A DNA stretch of 64,000 nucleotides, taken from positions 62,001-126,000 of the forward strand of contig NZ_JAEHHL010000006.1 in NCBI RefSeq assembly GCF_016623495.1, written 5' to 3'. The stretch comes from Thermohalobaculum xanthum. Lineage in GTDB: Bacteria; Pseudomonadota; Alphaproteobacteria; Rhodobacterales; Rhodobacteraceae. The notes under the pieces were generated by a model. It was given only the letters and a program-made list of their open reading frames with translations, searched no databases and was not told where the DNA came from. Position numbers and translations under genes: made by a program. Positions 1 to 6,738 of this stretch are shown here, one piece after another. The stretch's first letter is position 1. Each line of letters begins with the position of its first letter.

Positions 1-392
1 TTGGGCTGGCGGCGAAGAATGCCAAGCTGGTAACGGTCGCGACCGGCGATGCGTTCTGCAAGGAGCGCGGGATCGATCGCATCGACCTGCTGAAGATCGA
101 CACCGAGGGTTACGATCTTCGGGTCGTGATGGGCTTCACCGAGATGCTGCGCAGCCGGGCGATCGGATATTTGCAGGTCGAATGCACCACGACGCTGGAC
201 AATCATTTCCACGTCCACCTCGAACGGTTCATCCACGCGCTGCATCCGTTCGGTTACCGGCTGTTCGCTTTGACGGAGCCCGTGCGCCATTGCTGGGCGA
301 CCAACCAGCCGCTTAACGGCATCTGGTATGCAAACGCCGTGTTCGTGCCGGAAGTGCCGGATGCCAAGCTGCGCAAGGATGGCATCAACTGA
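1..392 (+). CDS. FkbM-family methyltransferase, C-terminal part
   Basis: Cut by the left edge; the reading frame enters at base 3 and stops at TGA 390-392, leaving 129 residues. The segment DLLKIDTEGYD is the characteristic FkbM-family motif of SAM-dependent O-methyltransferases (LLKIDTEG), and the following residues alternate hydrophobic strands and helices as in the second half of a Rossmann-type methyltransferase. FkbM enzymes usually methylate sugars or other small molecules in glycan or secondary-metabolite pathways. Its own substrate cannot be read from the fragment, and the SAM-binding N-terminus lies outside the window. The next gene is on the opposite strand, so there is no operon context on this side. 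Confidence 0.8.
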   Translation, partial: GLAAKNAKLVTVATGDAFCKERGIDRIDLLKIDTEGYDLRVVMGFTEMLRSRAIGYLQVECTTTLDNHFHVHLERFIHALHPFGYRLFALTEPVRHCWATNQPLNGIWYANAVFVPEVPDAKLRKDGIN

Positions 393-559
393 ACGGCGCC
401 CCATCATTTCTCGCGAGGTTCCCGATCGCGGTATGCCCGCAGATGAGGGCGAGTGCCGAGCCTGACACGGTGACAAGGGGCGGAATCGGCCCGGGCAGGG
501 GTCATGCGTGGTAATGCACCCATACCCGCCGGGCAGCGTCCGACAGGGTGAGACCTGAC

Positions 560-600
560 GAGCGCCGGGCCGCGCTTCAGCGCAGCACGGCCCGGCGCTC
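560..600 (-). terminator. Large hairpin between convergent genes
   Basis: A perfect 13-bp inverted repeat (GAGCGCCGGGCCG at 560-572 and its complement at 588-600) encloses a 15-base loop. It lies 5 bases beyond the stop codon of the DUF2950 gene and between two convergent genes, the usual place for a bidirectional terminator. No T-run follows on either strand, so it may also act as a 3-prime mRNA-stabilising stem. Confidence 0.6.
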
Positions 601-605
601 TCGGC

Positions 606-1526
606 TCAGTCTGGCTCGAGGGGTGTCCATTCCTCGCCGAGGTCATAGGCTTGGATGGCGCTGGCGGTCTCGATCGTGTTGTCGCCGAGGTCCGCCTCGT
701 AGATGATGCCGTTTTCGCCGACCAGGAAGGTCATGATGCCGGTCTGGCCATAGTCCGACGGGAATGCCAGCATCGCGTGTCCCGCCACCATGTTGCCGTT
801 CACCATGTAGTCGAACGCCCCGCCCGGCGCATTCTCGCCCTGCTTCTGCAGCAGCTCGAAGTAATAGCCGAGATAGGGTTCGGGCTCGCGCGCCTCTCCG
901 TCGATCACGTAGCCCTGCGCCGCGGCCTCGGCCACGGCATCACCGATCGGGCTTTCCGGCGCGCCATCCTCGGGCGGCCAGTAGAGCCCGTCGCGGGTGC
1001 CGGGCGTCGAGATGATGTGAGCGGCGAACTCCATCACGCCATCGTTGTCGTAATCGGTCTGCCGGAAGCGGGCCTGGACCTTCACATACGCGCGCAGCGC
1101 CTCGATGACGTCGAGTTCGTTGCGGCCGATGCGCCGCTCCAGCATCTCCTCGCGGCCCGCCTCGACGTCGAACGTCCATCCGGCTTCACCCTTGGTCAGG
1201 CGGATGGGGAAAGGCCACTGCTCGCGCCCGATATAGAGGGTGGCCGAGCCGTCCTCGGCGACCGAGACGCGGTTCATCTCGTTATAGGCCGCGAGGAAGT
1301 CGTCTCGGTCCTCGCTGTCGCGTTCCGGGTCGCCCGCGACGATCACGTCCTCGTTCTCGGGACCGAAGACTTCCAGCAGCGCATCGCGATCATGGGCTTC
1401 GAGGGCCGAGATCACGGCGGCCACCGCGGCCTCGGGCGTCTCGAAGGCCTTTGGAGAGGCGAGGGCGGGGCTCCAGGCGAGGACGAGGCCGGCGGCCCCG
1501 GCAAGGGCGAAAAGGGTCTTGGTCAT
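606..1526 (-). CDS. DUF2950 family periplasmic protein
   Basis: A 306-residue protein with a cleavable Sec signal peptide (residues 1 to about 23, ending ALA). The body matches the DUF2950 family as I know it: an early segment PKAFETPEAAVAALISAL-like, a central block with RFRQTDYDNDGVMEFA, and a C-terminal part with GYYFELLQKQG and AFPSDYGQTGIMTFLVGENG. The molecular function of the family is not established. It sits directly downstream of the DUF3300 gene on the same strand, a pairing seen in many proteobacteria, so the two probably form a bicistronic envelope unit. The ATG at 1526-1524 directly begins the signal peptide, which supports this start. Confidence 0.85.
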   Translation of the reverse strand: MTKTLFALAGAAGLVLAWSPALASPKAFETPEAAVAAVISALEAHDRDALLEVFGPENEDVIVAGDPERDSEDRDDFLAAYNEMNRVSVAEDGSATLYIGREQWPFPIRLTKGEAGWTFDVEAGREEMLERRIGRNELDVIEALRAYVKVQARFRQTDYDNDGVMEFAAHIISTPGTRDGLYWPPEDGAPESPIGDAVAEAAAQGYVIDGEAREPEPYLGYYFELLQKQGENAPGGAFDYMVNGNMVAGHAMLAFPSDYGQTGIMTFLVGENGIIYEADLGDNTIETASAIQAYDLGEEWTPLEPD

Positions 1527-1553
1527 GATCTATTCTCCGTGACTGGCACGCCG

Positions 1554-1574
1554 CGCGGGAAGGTCGTTCCCGCG
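1554..1574 (-). other. Hairpin between the DUF3300 and DUF2950 genes
   Basis: An 8-bp inverted repeat CGCGGGAA / TTCCCGCG with a 5-base loop lies in the 149-base gap between the two genes, just ahead of the DUF2950 start. It may reduce read-through or stabilise the upstream message; this is inference. Confidence 0.3.
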
Positions 1575-1675
1575 GGCGCGGCAGCGAATGAACTGTCCGA
1601 GCGACCAGGCCGGTGCGCGCGCGTCGGGGGCGCCGGCCCGGTCATCCTGTGCTGCGTGGGCGTGAGGCGAGATGA

Positions 1676-3172
1676 TCACCGCCGTTTCCCTTTCCCGCCT
1701 CCGCGGCTCTTGCCGCCCCGGGCCTTGCCAGCGCGGGCCTTGTTGCCGCCGCCCCTGTTCCCGAAGGCCGAGGACTTGCCGCCGCCTTTCCGTTTAGCCG
1801 CAGCCTTGCCGCCGCCGCCGCCGCCGCGCTGGATGCTCTTGCCGCCGCCCGACTTCCGGTTTCCGACATTGGCCCGGGACGTACTCGCCTTGCCGCGGTT
1901 CTGGGCCTTCTTGGCGCTGGTGAGATTGCCCTTCCTGGACAGTGCCGATTGTTGTCCGCCGGACTTCCGGTTGGCGAGTTTGCCGCCGTCCCTGTTCTGG
2001 GACAGATTGCCCGCTGTGGCCCGGCCCCCGCCCTTGCCGGCCTTGAGTTTTTCGAGGCCCTCGCGTCCGCCGCCCTTGGCGTCGAGTTTCTGCTTCAGCT
2101 GCGCCCGGTCCCGGTCCCGGGCGTCGACGCGCGGCCTGTCGCCCCGATTGCCGTCGCCGCGGCGGTCGGCGATGTTGTTCTTCGCCCGGTCGCGCCGCCG
2201 ATCGTCGGGCTTCCAGTTGCCGTCCCGGTCGATGTCGACCCGGTTGCCGATCACGTTGTTGCGGTTGAAGTCGATGTCGATGTCGTTGCCGACGCCGCCC
2301 CAGGGGTAGGGCCGGACGTAGCCGCCGCCGCCCCAGCCGACGGGCCGGTAGCCCGGGCCCCAATAGCCGTACCAGTCGTCGTCGTTGTCGAATATCTCGT
2401 TGACCAGCATGCCGGCCCCGAAGGCGAGCAGGCCCGTTGTCACCAGCGAGCCGGTCGAGAACCCGTCGCTGGTGGACTCGACCACCACCGGTGCCGATGT
2501 CGCCTGGGTCGTATAGACCGCCTGGCTGTCATAGGTCGGCACGTAGACGACCTCGGGGTTCGTCGGGGCGATGGTGATGTTGTCGCCCTCGACGGTGACG
2601 GTCTGCGCCTCGTTCGAAGGGAGGTTGCCCATGGCATCGGCCTGGGCGCGCATGCGTTGCACCGCCTCGAGCACGCCATCGCTTTGCGTCAGCATCGCGT
2701 CGCCAAGAAGTTCGGTCTGGTCGATGTCCGTCGACATCGAGGTGATGACCGTGGGGAAACCCGCAGCTAGGACGGATACGCTGGGGTCCCAGCCTTCGCC
2801 GTCCGCGGCATCGGCGCGCTGCTCTTCGGGCAACTCGGCGTTGTCCTCGACCCAGCGGCCCGCCTTCACCACGTCGAGCGGGTAGGTCGAAGCCACGAGA
2901 ACCTGCGCAAGGAGTGCGTCCGGGTAGAGCGCGACCGGGGCCACGAGGCCGTCGAGTTCCTCCTCGCTCAGAAGGGATGCGTCGTCGAGGTCCTCGTCCG
3001 TCGCTGCGGGCTCGTCAGTGGTAGCCTGCGCGGCGGAAGGATCCTCGGGTGCGGGATCGGCCGCGGTCGATGTGTCCTGCGCGAGCGCCCGCGGCGGCTC
3101 CAGCGCTACGAGCGAGAGCGCCAGAAGCGCCGCTCCTCCCAACGCAAGTGATCGGCGGTGGTCTCGATCCAT
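1676..3172 (-). CDS. DUF3300 family envelope protein with long basic Gly/Arg/Lys-rich tail
   Basis: A 498-residue protein. The start at 3172 is chosen because AGGAGGAACAGG immediately precedes this ATG and the first 31 residues form a signal peptide (RRSLALGGAALLALSLVALE, then ALAQ). A frame extension to 3262 has no signal. The middle shows DUF3300 features: LDGLVAPVALYPDALLAQVLVA, WDPSVSVLAAFP-like, and NPEVVYVPTYD. A short membrane-like helix (LVTTGLLAFGAGMLV) follows. The last 200 or so residues are low-complexity and strongly basic, rich in G, R, K, N and D, with many RGG/KGGG runs. Family function is unknown. The tail suggests binding to polyanions such as nucleic acid, peptidoglycan or LPS, but that is only inference. 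Translated just upstream of the DUF2950 gene. Confidence 0.85.
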   Translation of the reverse strand: MDRDHRRSLALGGAALLALSLVALEPPRALAQDTSTAADPAPEDPSAAQATTDEPAATDEDLDDASLLSEEELDGLVAPVALYPDALLAQVLVASTYPLDVVKAGRWVEDNAELPEEQRADAADGEGWDPSVSVLAAGFPTVITSMSTDIDQTELLGDAMLTQSDGVLEAVQRMRAQADAMGNLPSNEAQTVTVEGDNITIAPTNPEVVYVPTYDSQAVYTTQATSAPVVVESTSDGFSTGSLVTTGLLAFGAGMLVNEIFDNDDDWYGYWGPGYRPVGWGGGGYVRPYPWGGVGNDIDIDFNRNNVIGNRVDIDRDGNWKPDDRRRDRAKNNIADRRGDGNRGDRPRVDARDRDRAQLKQKLDAKGGGREGLEKLKAGKGGGRATAGNLSQNRDGGKLANRKSGGQQSALSRKGNLTSAKKAQNRGKASTSRANVGNRKSGGGKSIQRGGGGGGKAAAKRKGGGKSSAFGNRGGGNKARAGKARGGKSRGGGKGKRR

Positions 3173-3727
3173 CCTGTTCCTCCTGCAATTGCCGGTGCGG
3201 CCCGTCCAGTGGCAGCCCGCGCATTTTGTCCGCCGCTCGATCGCCTTTGATGCTGGTCGCAAATCCCGCCAAAGAACTGTTCTTCCGATTCGCCAGCCAA
3301 ATCTGAAAATCGGGCGCCAGGCTGAATCGGTTGTCGTCGCGTGAGCATGGTGCCTGCACTCGGCCCCGATGGCGAGCCTTTCGTCGGGCCGGTGTCACCT
3401 GCGAGATCAAGGGTTTCGGCACGGGGCGTGGAAGCAGTGAGGCCGTGATCGAGAGCGCCGCCCGTTACGCCAGCAGCAAGATCACCATCCCCGCAGCCTG
3501 AGATCCGGCGCCAAGCCGAGGTTGCGGCTTTCCCACAGGGCAGGGCTCACCGAGTTGGCCGACCGGCACGTCGCTGCAGTGACCAGGACCCCCTTGCCTG
3601 CCTCGAGTTGACGTCATGTAACTCGACCTGTCGCTTTCCAGACATAAGTGTCCAATATTCGCTTGACATCGGCCCGTCACAAATGCCTCGCTCCGTCTCG
3701 GAACGCATTCCTTGGAGGAGACGAGAC
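3173..3727. other. 555-base divergent intergenic region
   Basis: Separates the leftward DUF3300 gene from the rightward TRAP operon. I see no convincing gene: the short frames here lack ribosome sites and coding character. It must hold both promoters. The right part is less GC-rich and contains the palindrome at 3641-3652 and a TTGACA at 3663-3668 without a clear -10 partner. Confidence 0.5.
3641..3652. promoter_or_regulatory. Palindromic operator candidate before dctP (site 1)
   Basis: GACATAAGTGTC, in the wider context CAGACATAAGTGTCCAAT. The reverse complement of the site at 6670-6681 shares AGACA and TGTCCAAT with it. The site lies 76 bases ahead of the dctP start. It is a TetR-type short palindrome by shape; the best candidate regulator is the TetR gene inside the same locus (10696-11367). 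Confidence 0.55.
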
Positions 3728-4723
3728 ATGTTCCTGAAGCGCGCACTCTTGGCCGGGGCGGTTCTCGCATTTGCCGGTCTGTCGTCGGCCATGGCCGAAA
3801 CCACCCTGAAGCTCGCAACCGATTCTGGCGCCAAGGGATCTCCGTCCGGCGATGCGCTCGATCGCTGGGCCGCACTGATCGAGGAAGGCACCAACGGCGA
3901 GGTGCAGGTCGACGTCTTCTACCAGAACGAACTGGGCAGCCAGGCCGAGGTCTTCGATCTCCTGATCGCCGGCGACGTGGACATGATGATCAACTGGCCG
4001 ATCACCGCGTATGACGAGCGGTTGGGAGTGCTGTTCACCCCCTACATGGTTACCAGCTGGGAGGAGGCGCTCGAGGCCTACAAGCCCGGCGGCTGGGTCA
4101 ACGAGATGCTCGTCGGGATCTATGCGGACCTTGGTCTCAAGTTCTTCGGCCCCTGGCCCGAAGGCTTCAACGGTATCGCGTCCAAGGGCAAGTATGCCAT
4201 GACGGTCGAGGAAGCCGCTGACCTGAAGATCCGCGTGCCGGCCATGTTCCCGATGGCTGAATCCGTTCAGGCGCTCGGCTACCAGACGGCCACCATCGAC
4301 TGGAGCGAGGTCTTCACCGCGATCCAGACCGGGGTCGTCGACGGTGACGGCGCCAACATCATCTACTGGGATTACGAGTACTTCCGCGACACGCTCGACT
4401 ACTACAACCAGACCAAGCAGCAGTTCGTCACCGGGATCATGACGATGAACGCCGGCTCGTGGGAAGGGTTGAGCCCGGAGCAGCAAGAGGTCGTGGCGAA
4501 TGCCGCCGTGACCGTCATGGAAGAGGCCTTCCGCGATGCCAGGGCGCGCGACGAGGGATATATCGAACTCGCCAAGAAAGCCGGCATGACCTACCTCGAG
4601 CCCTCGGACGAGGAACTGCGCGGCATGGCCGAATCCGTGCGCGCACAGGTCTGGCCGCTGATGGAGGAGCGGATCGGCTCCGAGATCATGGACACGATCC
4701 GCGCCAATGCCAGCAAGCTCTGA
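3728..4723 (+). CDS. dctP: TRAP transporter solute-binding protein DctP
   Basis: A 331-residue protein with a Sec signal peptide (residues 1-23, cleaved after AMA). The start is fixed by GGAGGAGACGAGAC just before ATG 3728. Typical DctP features follow: TTLKLATDSGAKGSPSGDALDRWA near the mature N-terminus, then GEVQVDVFYQNELGS, and a later region with LKIRVPAMFPMAESVQALGYQTATIDWSEVFTAIQTGVVDG around residues 170-215, where the conserved binding arginine (KIRVP) sits. It binds the substrate in the periplasm and delivers it to DctQM. First gene of a tight dctPQM operon; dctQ begins inside its last codons. The neighbouring demethylation genes suggest a methylated amine or betaine as ligand. Confidence 0.93.
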   Translation: MFLKRALLAGAVLAFAGLSSAMAETTLKLATDSGAKGSPSGDALDRWAALIEEGTNGEVQVDVFYQNELGSQAEVFDLLIAGDVDMMINWPITAYDERLGVLFTPYMVTSWEEALEAYKPGGWVNEMLVGIYADLGLKFFGPWPEGFNGIASKGKYAMTVEEAADLKIRVPAMFPMAESVQALGYQTATIDWSEVFTAIQTGVVDGDGANIIYWDYEYFRDTLDYYNQTKQQFVTGIMTMNAGSWEGLSPEQQEVVANAAVTVMEEAFRDARARDEGYIELAKKAGMTYLEPSDEELRGMAESVRAQVWPLMEERIGSEIMDTIRANASKL

Positions 4724-5219
4724 AACGCGAACCACCTCGGAGCGGATCGGAGGGATCATCGCGCGCGTGCTCGACACGCTCGCGGTGATCTCCACCGTGG
4801 CGGTGACCGGGCTGATGATGTTCCTGGTCATCGCCCGTTACGTTCTCGGGCTCTCGGTGGTCGGGCTGCTGGAACTGATCATGCTCGCGGCCGTCGCGCT
4901 CTACATGACGGGCGCGCTGATCGCCTCGCGCAAGCGCGAGCACCTGACCGTGGACTGGCTCGCCGGCATCATCGAAGCCCCTGGCAAGAAGGCGACGCAT
5001 GACGCCCTGATCGCCGCGCTCACGCTGGTCGTCACGGGGTTCTTCGTCGTCTGGGCCTACTGGATGTTCTCGTGGGGGCTGGAGCGCCCGCAGGTGACGC
5101 CGGCGTACAGGATTCCCCTGATCATTCCGCAGCTTGCAATCGGAATGGCGGCGCTGGGGTGCTTCTGCTACGCGCTGCGCGACCTGATCGACGCGGTCAA
5201 GCGGATGAGGGCGCGGTAA
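4707..5219 (+). CDS. dctQ: TRAP transporter small permease DctQ
   Basis: A 170-residue membrane protein with four predicted helices (approximately residues 17-40, 50-68, 92-112 and 130-150), the normal size and topology of DctQ. It overlaps the end of dctP by 17 bases and its stop overlaps the dctM start, so the three genes are translationally coupled. It forms the membrane complex with DctM. The segment LASRKREHLTVDWLAG resembles the conserved loop between helices 2 and 3 in this family. Confidence 0.9.
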   Translation: MPASSETRTTSERIGGIIARVLDTLAVISTVAVTGLMMFLVIARYVLGLSVVGLLELIMLAAVALYMTGALIASRKREHLTVDWLAGIIEAPGKKATHDALIAALTLVVTGFFVVWAYWMFSWGLERPQVTPAYRIPLIIPQLAIGMAALGCFCYALRDLIDAVKRMRAR

Positions 5220-6502
5220 TGCTGGGACTGTTTGCGCTGCTTCTGCTGATGCTTCTCATGGCGATCGGACTCCCGGTCGCGTGGTCTTTCGCGGGCGTTC
5301 TCGCGTACCTCACCATCGTCTACGACGTGAACCTCAATACCCTCATGCTTCAGGGGTTCAGGTCACTCAATTCGGTGGTCCTGGTGGCGCTGCCGCTGTT
5401 CATCCTGACCGGCTACCTGATGCAGTCCGGCGGCATCGCGCGGCGGATCGTCGACTTCGTTGGCCGGATCGCGACGGGTCGCGGCGGCATGGGGACGGCG
5501 ATGGTTCTCGCCTCCAGCATCTTCGGCGCCATCTCGGGAACGGCCACTGCGGCCATCGCATCGATCGGTTCGATCATGACCGATCCGCTGGTTCAGCGCG
5601 GCTACCCCCGTGGCCGGATCGCGGCGCTGCTGGGCATCTCGTCGCTCCTCGGGATCCTGATCCCGCCGTCGATCACCATGATCCTCTTCGCCGTCGTCAC
5701 ACGCCAATCGGTCGCCGCCTGTTTTGCGGCGACGATCGGACCGGCGGCGCTGCTGATCGTGGGGCTCATTCTCTACAATCGATTCCTGGTCGGTCGCGCG
5801 TTCGAGGAGCGCGACATCGACGTCGGCGAGCGCGAGGGCTTCGGGCGCGTGACCGTCAAGGCCTTGCCGGCGCTCTCGCTGCCCCTGATCATCCTCGGAG
5901 GCATCTACGGCGGTGTCTTCACCCCGACCGAGGCGGCCGCGGTGGCTGCGGTCGCGGCCCTGATCGTCGGTGGGCTGATCTATCGCGAATACACCTGGCG
6001 GACGCTCGGCCGCAGTGTCGTCCAGGCGGCCGAGACGACCGGCTCGATCATCCTGATCCTGCTGTTTTCGTTCATGATCTCGCGGATCATGGCGTTCGAG
6101 CGCGTGCCCCAGGACCTCACGGAAGCGATCCAGACGATCGCAAGCTCGCCGATCAGCGCCCTTCTGATCGTGAACCTCGTGCTGATCATCGCGGGCGCGC
6201 TGATGGACGACATCTCGGTCACCGTCGTCGTCGCACCCCTGTTCCTGCCGGTGATGGTCGCCAACGGGGTCGATCCGGTCCACTTTGCTGCCATCGTGGC
6301 CTGTTCGGTCGTCATCGGCGCCAACAGCCCACCCGTCGCGCCAACGCTGTTCCTGTCGTGCAAGATATGCCGGGCTCCGATACTGGCGGCGGTGGCGCCG
6401 GCACTGGGCCTGATCTTCTTCGTCGCGCTGCCGGTCATGCTGGTCACGACCTTCTGGCCTGCACTGTCGCTTGCCATTCCGCGCGCGTTCGGCCTCATGT
6501 GA
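5219..6502 (+). CDS. dctM: TRAP transporter large permease DctM
   Basis: A 427-residue, very hydrophobic protein with about 12 helices. Family signatures include GLPVAWSFA at the N-terminus, LFILTGYLMQSGGIARRIVDF, and GAISGTATAAIASIGSIM followed by GILIPPSI. The start ATG 5219 overlaps the dctQ stop in TAATG; longer in-frame extensions would run into dctQ. DctM is the ion-coupled translocating subunit. Last gene of the transporter operon, followed by a 236-base gap with the second operator copy. Confidence 0.92.
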   Translation: MLGLFALLLLMLLMAIGLPVAWSFAGVLAYLTIVYDVNLNTLMLQGFRSLNSVVLVALPLFILTGYLMQSGGIARRIVDFVGRIATGRGGMGTAMVLASSIFGAISGTATAAIASIGSIMTDPLVQRGYPRGRIAALLGISSLLGILIPPSITMILFAVVTRQSVAACFAATIGPAALLIVGLILYNRFLVGRAFEERDIDVGEREGFGRVTVKALPALSLPLIILGGIYGGVFTPTEAAAVAAVAALIVGGLIYREYTWRTLGRSVVQAAETTGSIILILLFSFMISRIMAFERVPQDLTEAIQTIASSPISALLIVNLVLIIAGALMDDISVTVVVAPLFLPVMVANGVDPVHFAAIVACSVVIGANSPPVAPTLFLSCKICRAPILAAVAPALGLIFFVALPVMLVTTFWPALSLAIPRAFGLM

Positions 6503-6669
6503 ACGCTTGCGTCGAGGTCGTGTCACCGTCGGGAGGGCAGGGTTGCGCCTTGCCCCCTGGCGGCGATTTCCGCCCTGTGCCGCTCCATCCTCTCGCCTTC
6601 GAAGGGACGCCCCAAGCCGGCCAATTCGCGCGCGATCCGCTGCGCGTCTCGATGAAAACCCGATCATTG

Positions 6670-6681
6670 GACATTAGTGTC
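6670..6681. promoter_or_regulatory. Palindromic operator candidate before the demethylation operon (site 2)
   Basis: GACATTAGTGTC, within TGGACATTAGTGTCTAGA. It is related to site 1 at 3641-3652 and lies 57 bases ahead of the flavoprotein start at 6739, so both transcription units of the locus appear to share one regulator. Confidence 0.55.
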
Positions 6682-6738
6682 TAGACGCGTTCCTGAATCA
6701 CCGATACGCTTCGTCGCAAATCTGTTCGGGAGGGTCGG

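Noticed and set aside
651-2309. 552-residue plus-strand frame opposite the DUF2950 and DUF3300 genes
   Set aside because: High-GC antisense shadow; poly-proline and arginine runs mirror the Gly/Lys-rich tail of the real gene.
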